In this document: positions 16,597-25,185 of the stretch, piece after piece
Position numbering within the stretch: position 1 is the stretch's first letter
Layout of the letters: every line of letters starts with the position of its first letter
NCBI RefSeq assembly: GCF_017834145.1
Contig: NZ_JAFIDA010000001.1
Location: 2,790,001-2,854,000 of the forward strand
Length of the DNA stretch: 64,000 nt
Source of the DNA: Leucobacter exalbidus
Lineage (GTDB): Bacteria > Actinomycetota > Actinomycetes > Actinomycetales > Microbacteriaceae
Direction: 5' to 3'
The notes under the pieces: model-generated
What the model was told of the DNA's origin: nothing
Seen by the model: the letters and a program-made list of their open reading frames with translations, nothing else
Databases searched by the model: none
Made by a program: the position numbers and the translations under genes

Positions 16597-17232
16597 ATGA
16601 CTGTGCAAACTCAACCTAAATCCCGAAAGACTCTTCGGGATCGACTCCTCAACTTCATTGAGGTAGCAGCGGTCATCGTGCTCGTTGTGATGATGCTGCA
16701 CGTGGTTCTCAACGCGCTGTCCCGTTCGCTCTTTAAAATGCCGATCTACGGGACCCTCGAACTCACTCAGTTCTGGTACTTGCCGGCGTTGACACTGCTG
16801 GGCCTCATCGCTGCCCAAGCTCGTAATGAGCACATTGTCGCCGACCTGTTGTTTGATTCGTTCCCGGCCATCATGCGTAAATGGACGTCTTTTTCCGTGA
16901 ACGTAATTACTGCAGTCGTCGCAGCGTTGATTTCTTGGTACGGGCTGAGCGAGACGGTTCACGCGTTCGACAAAATGATCATGGCTGGAGCTACTGATTT
17001 CCCGCTCTGGCCCATTGAAGCATTGCTTACTATCTCGTACGCAGCCTTCGCGATTCAGTTGCTATACACCGCAGTTAAAATTGCGCGATTCGGTGAGGAA
17101 ATAGATCCAGATGGCATCCCGAATGATGATGGGGTGGGTTTCGGTGATGACCCGATCGCGCGTGAAGAGGACCTGCGGGCGCGGGGCCTGCTGGAAGCTG
17201 ACGCCACAGCGAGCAAGGAAGGTTCACGATGA
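16597..17232 (+). CDS. dctQ: TRAP transporter small membrane subunit DctQ
   Basis: The 211-residue protein has four predicted transmembrane segments (about residues 23-45, 60-80, 98-118 and 135-155) typical of the DctQ family, with the FWYLPALTLLGLIAA segment around the second helix. An acidic tail of about 45 residues follows the last helix. DctQ forms the membrane complex with DctM and accepts the substrate-loaded DctP. Its TGA overlaps the DctM start by four bases (ATGA), so the two are translated together. The start is ATG after GGGAGCAGCGGGAC. Confidence 0.92.
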   Translation: MTVQTQPKSRKTLRDRLLNFIEVAAVIVLVVMMLHVVLNALSRSLFKMPIYGTLELTQFWYLPALTLLGLIAAQARNEHIVADLLFDSFPAIMRKWTSFSVNVITAVVAALISWYGLSETVHAFDKMIMAGATDFPLWPIEALLTISYAAFAIQLLYTAVKIARFGEEIDPDGIPNDDGVGFGDDPIAREEDLRARGLLEADATASKEGSR

Positions 17233-18731
17233 GCGCGGTCACCACACTACTGAGTATCGGTGTTGAAAAAGAGCCCAGAGAGCCAGGATTTATTAAAGGC
17301 TGGTTATCTTTCTCTATCAACACAATCGCAGTTATAGCCTCCGGCGGCTATATGTTCCTGCCTAGCAGCGACAAAATTGGCATCGGAATAGCGGGTGTCG
17401 TCATGATGGTCGCGCTGCTATTCATGAAGTTCCCTGCTGCGATGGCCATGATCCTGCCGTCGCTGCTCGCTATGTACGCGATGCGAGGGTGGGCAATTGT
17501 TGAGACCTCGCTCATGAACGTCCCTATCGATTCAATTTCAAGCTGGAGCCTTTCAGTGCTCCCCATGTTTATCGTTATGGGGTTGCTTATGTGGCGTTCT
17601 GGTATGACGGAGGGAGTGTACAAAGCCGCACGACAATGGTTTTCATGGATGCCTGGCGGTCTTGCTGTTGGTACCAACCTGGCGGGCACTGGTCTCGCCA
17701 CGGTGAGTGGCTCGACGGCTGGCGTTGTCTACGCATTAAGCCGGATCGGTATCCCCGAGATGCTTAAAGCGGGTTATGACAAACGTCTAGCCCTCGGTTC
17801 GGTGATCGTGGCGAGCCTTCCAGGCCAGCTAATCCCGCCCAGCATCCTCCTCGTGCTCTACGCGGGCATTGCCGAGGTGCCGGTGGGGCAACAGCTGCTG
17901 TCGGGCATTCTTCCCGGCGTGGTCGTCGCGATTATGTTCACTGTCATGCTCGTAATCATGGCTTCGTTCTTCAAAATGGGCGGCCAGAAAGTAGCAGGCA
18001 AGGAGACTGCCCCGACGTCATGGTCTGAGCGCTGGCGGTCTCTGGCACGGACATGGCCGCTTCCGATTCTCGCGGCGATTATCATCGTGGGTATGTTCTC
18101 GGGGCTATTTACAGCGACCGAAGCAGGTGCCTTCGCTGCCCTTTGTGCGCTGATCCTTACTTTCCTTTGGAAGCCGGCTGGCGGCGGCGTGTCTCGGCCG
18201 ATTACAGCGGTGCGTAAGGCATCGATTGGGGCTGTAGCAAACGTCGGCGGTATCTTTTTCATGCTCGTTGGCGTTGAGATGTTGTCGAGAATGATGACGC
18301 TCACCGGTATCGGAAACGGCATGGCAGACCTCGTCGCGGCGTGGGATCTTAATCGCGTAGAGTTCCTTATCGTAATGACGGTTGTCTACTTGGTGCTGGG
18401 CGCGTTTATGGAATCGCTGCCGATGATGGTTTTGACTGTTCCACTGCTTATTCCTACGCTCGAATCGCTCGATATCTCGCTGCTCTGGTTTGGCGTGTTT
18501 GTTGTATTTATGGGTGAGCTGGCGGTGCTTTCACCACCAGTGGGAATGCTCGCCATGATTATTCACAGCATCGTGAAAGATCCCGAGGTTAACCAGGGGC
18601 AAACCATCAAGCTGAGCGATATTTTCTGGACCATGCTTTGGTTCCTGCCGATGGCGGTACTGGTGGTGGCTGTACTAATCGCCTGGCCCGACCTCGCAAC
18701 AATCATCCCAACGATGTCGAACGCTGGCTAG
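17229..18731 (+). CDS. dctM: TRAP transporter large membrane subunit DctM
   Basis: The 500-residue protein is a polytopic DctM: LSVLPMFIVMGLLMWRSGM, a Gly-rich NLAGTGLATVSGSTAGVVYALSR-like segment, LPGQLIPPSILLVLYAG, FTATEAGAFAAL and LSPPVGM are the family's hairpin and helix motifs. It forms the sodium- or proton-driven translocation path. It is somewhat longer than usual, with about 70 extra residues at the N terminus that include additional hydrophobic segments. It overlaps dctQ by four bases and is followed after 41 bases by an SDR gene in the same direction. TRAP systems are less common in actinobacteria than ABC importers, which fits an acquired region. Confidence 0.93.
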   Translation: MSAVTTLLSIGVEKEPREPGFIKGWLSFSINTIAVIASGGYMFLPSSDKIGIGIAGVVMMVALLFMKFPAAMAMILPSLLAMYAMRGWAIVETSLMNVPIDSISSWSLSVLPMFIVMGLLMWRSGMTEGVYKAARQWFSWMPGGLAVGTNLAGTGLATVSGSTAGVVYALSRIGIPEMLKAGYDKRLALGSVIVASLPGQLIPPSILLVLYAGIAEVPVGQQLLSGILPGVVVAIMFTVMLVIMASFFKMGGQKVAGKETAPTSWSERWRSLARTWPLPILAAIIIVGMFSGLFTATEAGAFAALCALILTFLWKPAGGGVSRPITAVRKASIGAVANVGGIFFMLVGVEMLSRMMTLTGIGNGMADLVAAWDLNRVEFLIVMTVVYLVLGAFMESLPMMVLTVPLLIPTLESLDISLLWFGVFVVFMGELAVLSPPVGMLAMIIHSIVKDPEVNQGQTIKLSDIFWTMLWFLPMAVLVVAVLIAWPDLATIIPTMSNAG

Positions 18732-18772
18732 TTCAGCCTTCAAATGAAACTTGGAACGAAGGAAGAAAAAAT

Positions 18773-19507
18773 ATGACTGGTCGCTTATCTGGCAAAATCG
18801 CGCTGGTGACTGGTGCCGGCTCAGGCATTGGCAAAGCCATCGCCACGAAGTTCGTTGCGGAGGGTGCTCATGTGATTGTTACCGACATCAGTGGCGCCGA
18901 GGTTGACGCGGCGGCCGAGTTAGGCGCGCAGCATCGACGTGTAGACGTCTCTGATGAACGCAGCGTACGGGAGCTCGAAGAATGGATCCGTGCTGAGCAC
19001 GGGGGCTTAGACATTCTCGCGAACAACGCGGGTATCCCTGGTGGGCAAGCTCGTATCCATGAGTATCCAATTGCTGAATGGGACAAAGTGTTCGCAGTTA
19101 ACAGCCGAGGCATGTTCCTCGTACTCGCCGCTGGTCTTCGACTGATGCTCGAAAGCGGTGGGGGATCTGTTGTGAACACGGCTTCGCTTGCCGGACTGCG
19201 CGCTACGCCACTGACCTCGGGGTATGTCGCGTCGAAAGGCGCGGTCGTGCAACTTACCAAAGCGGCTGCACTTGAGTATGCCAAAGACGGGATCCGGGTG
19301 AATGCGATCGCGCCCGGAGTTGTCAATACCGCGATTCTTCAGGCCTGGGATGAAGACAATCTGCGCCGTATCTTGGACAGTGTGCCTATGGGGCGTGGCG
19401 GGGAACCGGAAGAACTCGCCAATGTTGTTGCATTCCTTGCGAGCGACGAGGCCTCGTTTGTTAACGGTCAGGTTTGGGCTGCAGACGGTGGGCGCACTGC
19501 GAGGTAG
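18773..19507 (+). CDS. SDR-family oxidoreductase
   Basis: The 244-residue protein has TGAGSGIG at about 13-20, NNAG, the catalytic Ser in NTASLAG, YVASK, and a C-terminal AADGGRTAR. It is a classical NAD(P)-dependent short-chain dehydrogenase for an alcohol/ketone pair. ATG at 18773 follows GAAGGAAG; the longer frame from 18638 lies inside dctM and is discarded. Being the last gene of the dctPQM operon, it may act on the imported compound or its first product. A 25-base-pair hairpin follows it at once. The exact substrate cannot be told from other members of this large family. Confidence 0.88.
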   Translation: MTGRLSGKIALVTGAGSGIGKAIATKFVAEGAHVIVTDISGAEVDAAAELGAQHRRVDVSDERSVRELEEWIRAEHGGLDILANNAGIPGGQARIHEYPIAEWDKVFAVNSRGMFLVLAAGLRLMLESGGGSVVNTASLAGLRATPLTSGYVASKGAVVQLTKAAALEYAKDGIRVNAIAPGVVNTAILQAWDEDNLRRILDSVPMGRGGEPEELANVVAFLASDEASFVNGQVWAADGGRTAR

Positions 19508-19513
19508 CAAGCA

Positions 19514-19565
19514 GTACAACGGCGAAGGGCGAAAGGCATCTGCCTTTCGCCCTTCGCCGTTGTAC
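19514..19565. terminator. perfect 25-bp inverted repeat, bidirectional terminator
   Basis: 19514-19538 and 19541-19565 are exact complements with a TC loop, between a plus-strand SDR gene and a minus-strand hydrolase gene whose stops face each other. Confidence 0.92.
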
Positions 19566-19569
19566 TGGA

Positions 19570-20454
19570 TCAGCTGAGCCCGAGGAGGCGTTCTGGCACG
19601 TCAACGGTCATTGTGCGTAAGTCCTCATCGGACATACCCTGTGCCCAGAATTGGTTAATGAAGCTCTGGAATCCGGCTGCGGGGTGGGGGGCGTGCACAG
19701 TCCACCCGTAGTCAGTGGACAGTGCGACACGTTCTGCACCTATGCGGGTCACTGCCCGCACTACCTGATCAAAGATCGCTGGTTTGCCATGGCATGAATG
19801 CGCAGCGAACTCGATAATTGCCCCCAACTCGGATAGCTCCACGCACTCCTGGGCGGTGAGGCTGGGGCCGGCCGTTTCTTGCATGGCATGGGTTACGATG
19901 AGGCGATCCTTTTCGGAGAAAGCCCGCGCGATCGCGAAGTGTTCTTCGCGTGAAATATGTCCAGTCGCGAGGACTGCATCATGCTCACGTACGAGGTCCA
20001 TGATTTGACGCACTTCTTCAATGATCTCCCCCTCATGGTCGAGCACGCGAAGCCCCTGGGTGACACCGAACGCGCGCTCGAGTAGTACCGGGGGATCTTG
20101 GTGGGCTGAGAGTGTTGGCAGCCAGACGACCTTAGCGCCGTTGATAAGTGCGTTTTCTGCGGCCTGGGGGTTAAGGCCTCCAACGGGATGATCCATACAA
20201 ATACTGCTGAATACCTGAACATCAGGAACAGCCTTCTGCGCGAAGTATGCAGACATCGTGGACGGGAATTCGTGTGCTTTGAGTACTATGCCGCGCATAC
20301 CAGCAGCCGCGGCTTCCAGCGCTGCTTCAACGGGGTCGACAGCGTGTGTGGCCTTGACGATGTTTGTGACAAGTTGTTCTGGGCCAAAGTGGCAGTGAAG
20401 GTCGATAGCGCCGTCAATGGTGATGGGAGTCAGGCCCGCATTTCGCTCAGTCAT
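19570..20454 (-). CDS. DUF6282-like, amidohydrolase-type TIM-barrel protein
   Basis: The 294-residue protein begins with DGAIDLHCHFGPE, an HxH metal-binding motif, and further offers His in KAHEFPS, ATGHISREEHF, VTHAMQE and the C-terminal ALSTDYGWTVH with Asp. This resembles the amidohydrolase/PHP superfamily group labelled DUF6282. It may be a hydrolase or lactonase using a metal pair. It is the second gene after a minus-strand SDR (20494-21294), 39 bases apart, so they form an operon. There is no export signal. The family is poorly characterised, so only a hydrolytic role is suggested. Confidence 0.75.
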   Translation of the reverse strand: MTERNAGLTPITIDGAIDLHCHFGPEQLVTNIVKATHAVDPVEAALEAAAAGMRGIVLKAHEFPSTMSAYFAQKAVPDVQVFSSICMDHPVGGLNPQAAENALINGAKVVWLPTLSAHQDPPVLLERAFGVTQGLRVLDHEGEIIEEVRQIMDLVREHDAVLATGHISREEHFAIARAFSEKDRLIVTHAMQETAGPSLTAQECVELSELGAIIEFAAHSCHGKPAIFDQVVRAVTRIGAERVALSTDYGWTVHAPHPAAGFQSFINQFWAQGMSDEDLRTMTVDVPERLLGLS

Positions 20455-20493
20455 ATGGCTGTCCTTTGCTGATTTCGGTGTTGTCCACGAATG

Positions 20494-21294
20494 CTATTCA
20501 GCGGTGACTCCGCCATCTACCAACAATGATTGGCCGGTGATATATGAGGCATCGCTCGATGCGAGGAACGCGGCGACGGAGGCGATTTCATTGACTTCAC
20601 CGTAGCGTCCCATGGGTACCGTAAGCTTGTTTCCGCCGGCTACTTGAAGCGCGGAATCAGTAACGCCAGCGGGCACGAGCGTTGCTGTGTTCTGCTTGAG
20701 CCCGGTAACTACGGCGCCAGGGCAGACGCAGTTGACACGGATGCCCTTCGACGCGTATTCCATGGCGAGCGTTTGAGTGAGCATCTTTACGCCGCCCTTT
20801 GACGCTCGATATGGTGCCATGCCTCCACCGAGCGTGGCGACGAAGGAAGAAGTCGAACCGCAGGTCACAATAGACCCTCCACCACCGCGAAGCATCGAAG
20901 GAAGAGCGGCTCGTATGGTGAAGAAAGTGCCGGTGAGATTGATATCGAGTACCCCAAACCAGGCATCATCTGGAAGTTCGTGGCTGGGGATCTTGGATCC
21001 TGCTACTCCAGCTGCCGTAAAAACGACCGTGATTTCTCCGTACTCCTTAGTGATAGTGGCGACAGCCTCGTCCAGTGATTGCGCGGAGCGGACGTCGGCA
21101 GAATAAGCGCTGGCCCGACCGCCTGCATCGACGATGGACTGGGCAACTTGGGTAGCAGCCGTGGCGTTGATATCGATGACGGCCACCGCTGCGCCCTCGG
21201 CTGCGAAGCGTCGCGCTGCGGCCTCGCCTATCCCTGATCCAGCGCCAGTGACGAGGGCGACATCTTTAATGAATCGTTGCGCGATTGTAGACAT
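20494..21294 (-). CDS. SDR-family oxidoreductase
   Basis: This 266-residue classical short-chain dehydrogenase has TGAGSGIGEAAARRF, a catalytic Ser in TCGSTSSF, YRASK and the C-terminal SLLVDGGVTAE. The usual NNAG motif is TAAGVAG, a small deviation. The ATG at 21294 is chosen because the SDR fold starts there and AAGGGAG lies upstream; the ORF extends back to 21330 without similarity. It leads the operon with the DUF6282 hydrolase and is divergent from another SDR, with a 209-base gap that contains AT-rich, ATCATGAT-type promoter sequence but no gene. The likely reaction is alcohol to ketone oxidation. Confidence 0.88.
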   Translation of the reverse strand: MSTIAQRFIKDVALVTGAGSGIGEAAARRFAAEGAAVAVIDINATAATQVAQSIVDAGGRASAYSADVRSAQSLDEAVATITKEYGEITVVFTAAGVAGSKIPSHELPDDAWFGVLDINLTGTFFTIRAALPSMLRGGGGSIVTCGSTSSFVATLGGGMAPYRASKGGVKMLTQTLAMEYASKGIRVNCVCPGAVVTGLKQNTATLVPAGVTDSALQVAGGNKLTVPMGRYGEVNEIASVAAFLASSDASYITGQSLLVDGGVTAE

Positions 21295-21503
21295 GATTGG
21301 AAACTCCCTTGTTGCCGTTGTGCAGGTCAAAATTGGTACTGAACGGAAAACTCAACACCATGATGAATACTCTGACTATCATGATCAGACTAGCGTACGA
21401 TGGTTGAAGCGGCGGCTGGAAGTTCAGAAGCTGAACGCGCGTCGGGCACCGTATTGTCTGGCGAACGCTGGCGCCGTACACAGAGAAGTGGAAGCGAGAT
21501 GCA

Positions 21504-22238
21504 ATGGGGCGTGTAGAAGGAAAGATTGCTTTGGTTACTGGCGGGAGCCAAGGGCTCGGCGAAGCGATTGCGCGGGCGCTGATCGAGGATGGCGCGCGAG
21601 TAGTGGTTACAGGGCGTAACCCAGAAAACGTCGATGCGGCCGTCGTGCGCCTAGGGGAGAACGCCCGCGGTGCAATTCTCGAAGTGAGTGACGTTGCCCA
21701 ATGGGACGACGCTGTGAACTACACTCTGGAGCAGTTTGGCAAGATCGATATTCTAGTTAATAATGCGGGCATTGCAAACTTTGGACATCTTGCCGATTAC
21801 ACGCATGAGCAATGGCATGCGGCTATCGATACGAATCTGCATGGGCCGTTCAATGGGATTAAAGCTGTCATCCCGCATATGAGTGAAGCGGGTGGAGGCG
21901 TGATTCTCAACGTTGCGTCCATTGCGAGTCAACGGGCCGCTCAAAACCTCGCGGGATATGTGTCTTCCAAATTTGGGCTGAGGGGACTCACCAAACAGGC
22001 TGCGATTGATCTTGCGGAGCTTAATATTCGGGTGAACTCGATCAATCCCGGAGCTTTTGTGACGCCACTTACCGAAGGCTTAGACCAGACGCAGAAACAT
22101 GTACCGCAAAAGCGCATGGGCCAGCCCTGGGAAATGGCAAATCTTGTGTTGTTCCTGGCGAGCGACGAGTCCCCATTCATTACCGGATCTGAGTTCACTA
22201 TTGACGGCGGAGAAACCGCTGGTCGTGTGAAGCACTAA
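21504..22238 (+). CDS. SDR-family oxidoreductase
   Basis: The protein has 244 residues with TGGSQGLGEAIA, NNAG at about 86, Ser in NVASIAS, YVSSKFG and FTIDGGETAG. It is similar in layout to cyclohexanol/3-alpha-hydroxysteroid-type dehydrogenases, but that does not fix a substrate. ATG 21504 follows GGAAGCGAGATGC. It is ten bases upstream of the zinc dehydrogenase gene and forms an operon with it. Two alcohol-oxidising enzymes in series suggest a substrate with more than one hydroxyl, or a reversible step controlled by two cofactors. Assignment to the SDR family is firm. Confidence 0.88.
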   Translation: MGRVEGKIALVTGGSQGLGEAIARALIEDGARVVVTGRNPENVDAAVVRLGENARGAILEVSDVAQWDDAVNYTLEQFGKIDILVNNAGIANFGHLADYTHEQWHAAIDTNLHGPFNGIKAVIPHMSEAGGGVILNVASIASQRAAQNLAGYVSSKFGLRGLTKQAAIDLAELNIRVNSINPGAFVTPLTEGLDQTQKHVPQKRMGQPWEMANLVLFLASDESPFITGSEFTIDGGETAGRVKH

Positions 22239-22248
22239 GGATAAAACT

Positions 22249-23193
22249 ATGCATGCTTGGCAATTTGAACAAGTTGGAACGCCTCTTGTCTTGCGGGATA
22301 TTGAGGTACCTAAGCCGGCTTCGGATGAGGTGTTGATCGAGATCAAAGCAGCGGGGCTTTGTCACACGGACGCTGGCATCTTGTATGAGCCGCACTGGTC
22401 ATCCCGCATTGGCCCATTCCCTCTGACACTTGGGCACGAACTCGCCGGCATCATTGTCGAAGTGGGTTCGGACGTGCACGATTATGCAGTGGGTGACCGC
22501 GTCGGAGTGTTTCCCGGTGGCCGTACACGCCCCGGTCTGGGGCGTGACGGAGGTTTCCAGACCTACTGCACCGCGCTTCCTGAGGACCTGGTGTTGGTGC
22601 CAGACGATGTGTCATATGCTTTCGCCGCTATGGGTACGGACGCGGGCCGCGCGGCTTATCGAGGTCTTTCCATTGCGGGCGGACCTCTGCCTGGTCAGCG
22701 TATTGGCATTATCGGATACGGCGGGCTCGGCCAGATCGCCGCACAGATCGCGGTCATCGAAGGCGCTGAGGTTTACGTCGCTGAGCCCAAGGAATCCCTC
22801 TGGGAGGAGATTCGCGCAAGCGGTGTTTCGGGCGTCGCCGCGGACATTCGTGATTTTGCGGATGTCGGGCTCGAGCTGATCGCCGATTATGCCGGCTTCG
22901 GCACAACTACTGCCGGAGCAATTGAAGTGATCGCGGATAATGGTTCGATCGTTCAAGTGGGGATGGGGCGCGAGACCGCTGAGATTTCGACTGCGAAGCT
23001 CGTTTTCAAATCTGCACGGCTTATTGGCTCGAAGGGCGGTACCGTCGACGATATTGCGTATGTTTACCACCTGATGGCCGAGCGCGGTTTGAACCCCACG
23101 GTTGTTCCGATCACGTTTGATGATATTCCCTCGGCCCTTGACGAGCTCTACAGCGGTAAAGCTAAAGGACGGTTGGTAGCGTTGTACAAATAG
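22249..23193 (+). CDS. zinc-type alcohol dehydrogenase, short form without structural-zinc lobe
   Basis: The 314-residue MDR enzyme has the catalytic zinc region AGLCHTDAG (Cys38, His39), GHELAG (His63, Glu64) and the Rossmann motif IGYGGLGQIAAQ. After VGDRVGVFPGG the chain passes directly to GRDGGFQTYC, so the four-cysteine loop that holds the structural zinc in most members is absent. It would oxidise an alcohol or reduce an enoyl/carbonyl group with NAD(P). It follows an SDR gene by ten bases and ends before a 30-base-pair hairpin. It could also act as an enoyl reductase, since compact MDR proteins include those. Confidence 0.87.
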   Translation: MHAWQFEQVGTPLVLRDIEVPKPASDEVLIEIKAAGLCHTDAGILYEPHWSSRIGPFPLTLGHELAGIIVEVGSDVHDYAVGDRVGVFPGGRTRPGLGRDGGFQTYCTALPEDLVLVPDDVSYAFAAMGTDAGRAAYRGLSIAGGPLPGQRIGIIGYGGLGQIAAQIAVIEGAEVYVAEPKESLWEEIRASGVSGVAADIRDFADVGLELIADYAGFGTTTAGAIEVIADNGSIVQVGMGRETAEISTAKLVFKSARLIGSKGGTVDDIAYVYHLMAERGLNPTVVPITFDDIPSALDELYSGKAKGRLVALYK

Positions 23194-23212
23194 CCCAGGG
23201 CGCGCGGCGCAA

Positions 23213-23275
23213 GGCCATATATAAGGGAGGGAAGGAACAAGCAAAGCTTGCTCCTTCCCTCCCTTATATATGGCC
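23213..23275. terminator. 30-bp inverted repeat (one mismatch), bidirectional terminator
   Basis: 23213-23242 pairs with 23246-23275 across an AAA loop, with a single A/G mismatch. It separates the convergent dehydrogenase and CoA-transferase genes. Confidence 0.92.
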
Positions 23276-23276
23276 G

Positions 23277-24092
23277 TTATCGAAGATAGAGGCGTACCTT
23301 GTCAATTTCATTGCGCAAAAGATGCACTTCGTGATTGGTGGGGAGCTCAGTGCGGGTGACATGGTCGGCGATCTTTAACGGCCAGCCTGTGTTTTCCAAC
23401 ACTTGCTCGACGGTGACTCCGGGATGCACGGAAGTGAGTACAAGCTCTCCCAGCGGGTCATCTCGGGTAAGGACAGCCAGCGGAGTGATTACTTTGCTCA
23501 CGCCGTGTCCAGAAGGCGGCATCCCTTTGTGGTCTAGGGCCGCGCGCACCGGGCTTGGGGAAGTGCAGAAGTCGAGTTCTTCAGGAAGTGACTCACGGTC
23601 ATGTCTGCGCATGATGATGAACACTTCTTTCGCGTTCTGCATAATCTCTAGTGCGCCGCCAGCACCGGGGAGGCGGACCTGGGGCTTCTCCCAGTCGCCA
23701 ATGACCGTGGTGTTGAGGCTACCAAAACGATCAACCTGGGCGGCCCCGAGGAAACCAACATCGATGTAGCCGCCCTGTAACACATACCCAAAGAGCCCGG
23801 CCATGCTTAGCACCGCTTCTGAATACGAGACCACCACTGAATCTGCTATGCCCTCGGCCATCGCTGTAGGGTGAGCGCCGCACACGCCAGATTCGTACAC
23901 CAGATCAATATCTGGATTTGAGATGCGGCGGGCGAGGTCGACGGCCAGCGTGGGAAGCCCGACTCCTGCAAATACACGATGTTTGTTTCCAAGCTCGTGA
24001 GCAGCCACAGTCACGATGATTTCAGAGGTTGAAATCGGATCTGCTTCGAGATCAATGGTGGCGGTAGGCTCAATCAAATTCTGCTCAGTCAT
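23277..24092 (-). CDS. family I CoA-transferase-like subunit B (glutaconate CoA-transferase / IpdB type)
   Basis: The 271-residue protein has the beta-subunit signature AGVGLPTLAVDLAR and LVYESGVCGAHP, with Glu67 where class I CoA-transferases keep the catalytic Glu, and later GFLGAAQVDRFGSLNTT and LPGAGGA. Such pairs either transfer CoA between acids or, as in IpdAB of steroid catabolism, open a ring by hydrolysis of a CoA ester. The ATG at 24092 shares a base with the stop of subunit A (TGATG), so expression is coupled; the longer ORF lies inside subunit A. Retention of the Glu favours a transferase, but this is not decisive. Confidence 0.88.
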   Translation of the reverse strand: MTEQNLIEPTATIDLEADPISTSEIIVTVAAHELGNKHRVFAGVGLPTLAVDLARRISNPDIDLVYESGVCGAHPTAMAEGIADSVVVSYSEAVLSMAGLFGYVLQGGYIDVGFLGAAQVDRFGSLNTTVIGDWEKPQVRLPGAGGALEIMQNAKEVFIIMRRHDRESLPEELDFCTSPSPVRAALDHKGMPPSGHGVSKVITPLAVLTRDDPLGELVLTSVHPGVTVEQVLENTGWPLKIADHVTRTELPTNHEVHLLRNEIDKVRLYLR

Positions 24093-25060
24093 CACGAATT
24101 CTCCAATCGGCGGCCGTAGTTGACTGTGCCAGAGAGATTCTCGCCGACGGCGAGTTCCTCCCATCGCGCGGAACCCAGCTTGTGTGCGTATTCTTCGGGG
24201 CCAGCGAGGTCGTAGACCCATTCTTTGAGCCAGGCCTGCAGCTTTTCTGGCTCTTTGCTGATGGCAGTCCAATCCCGGTAAAAGCGGCAATCACGGTCGT
24301 AGTAGCCCTGTGCGTATGAGGGGTGTGCGCCGCGGGGGGCGTGTACGACCGCACTGACGGCATGAGCGGGCAGAACTGTTCGGTTGGGGTCAGCTTGGAT
24401 AATCTCGTTGTCAACGATCTCCTCGACCAGCACGATTACGTTACTAGCCGCGTAGCAGGCCTCTTGCTGTGCACCGAGAATGCCCCACATTTGAACGTTT
24501 CCCCTGCGATCGGCGCGCTGCGCTTGCACGATCGTGACGTCAGGGTTTAACGCAGGCACAACATAAATGGAGCCGTCGGAGTATGGGTCCTTCACGCTTT
24601 GGATATTTGGATTAACCTTGGGAAGGTCGCTGCCTGTGTAAGAACGTAGCGGCATGAATGGGATTCGCGCGGCGCCAGCGTGGTAACGGTTTACCATGCC
24701 AAAGTGCGTGTATTCCTCAACTTCAAGCGGTTCCGGGATCTGTTTCTCAACTCGACGACGAATCTCATAGAGTGAGCCAGCCGACCCGCTTGCGAAGAAC
24801 GATGCTACGAGTTTGCTGACGCAACCCGCAGCGATGAGTTGATCGCTAATGATGTCGGGTGTCATCCGGCATAAAGTGAGATTACGTTTACGCTGGCGAA
24901 TAATCTCGTGAGCCGCAGCGAAGGGGATGAGGTGAGACATCCCCTCGAGAGCAACGGTGTTTCCGTCGTGCACGAAGCGCGCAACGGCCCCCATGAGCGA
25001 CATCACTTTGGGGGATTCTGGTGTGACAGCGTCACTGGTCGCGGTGTGGGCGATTGCCAC
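24092..25060 (-). CDS. family I CoA-transferase-like subunit A (glutaconate CoA-transferase / IpdA type)
   Basis: The 322-residue alpha subunit has VHDGNTVALEGMSHLIPFAAAHE near the start and EEYTHFGMVNRYHAGAARIPFMPLRSY around 115-135, followed by NPDVTIVQAQRADRRGNVQMWG, all typical of the GctA/IpdA branch. It works with subunit B encoded immediately after it. GTG at 25060 follows GGAGGGCC. It is divergent from the LysR gene, a common regulator-target layout, with a 15-base motif shared with the meh/citE promoter. Activation of the imported acid as a CoA ester, or cleavage of a cyclic dioxo-CoA, are both possible. Confidence 0.88.
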   Translation of the reverse strand: MAIAHTATSDAVTPESPKVMSLMGAVARFVHDGNTVALEGMSHLIPFAAAHEIIRQRKRNLTLCRMTPDIISDQLIAAGCVSKLVASFFASGSAGSLYEIRRRVEKQIPEPLEVEEYTHFGMVNRYHAGAARIPFMPLRSYTGSDLPKVNPNIQSVKDPYSDGSIYVVPALNPDVTIVQAQRADRRGNVQMWGILGAQQEACYAASNVIVLVEEIVDNEIIQADPNRTVLPAHAVSAVVHAPRGAHPSYAQGYYDRDCRFYRDWTAISKEPEKLQAWLKEWVYDLAGPEEYAHKLGSARWEELAVGENLSGTVNYGRRLENS

Positions 25061-25134
25061 TGGCCCTCCATCTGAGCGTGAAGATAGCTGAATTATGCAG
25101 GTCTAGTCTCACTTTCCCAGGCTGATCTATGCGT

Positions 25135-25149
25135 GTCAAATGCCTAATT
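25135..25149 (+). promoter_or_regulatory. GTCAAATGCCTAATT motif, candidate LysR-type box
   Basis: The same 15 bases with one change occur at 7119-7133 in the other divergent promoter of the region and in the same orientation. Here it lies 36 bases before the lysR start and 74 bases from the CoA-transferase start. Further AATT-N6-AATT symmetry follows at 25146-25159. Confidence 0.6.
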
Positions 25150-25185
25150 GTTCTTAATTGTGTCCCCATGCGCAATAATTGATAT

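Noticed and set aside
18638..18772. Longer start for the SDR after dctM
   Set aside because: The extension is an off-frame reading of the dctM end; the SDR fold and ribosome site start at 18773.
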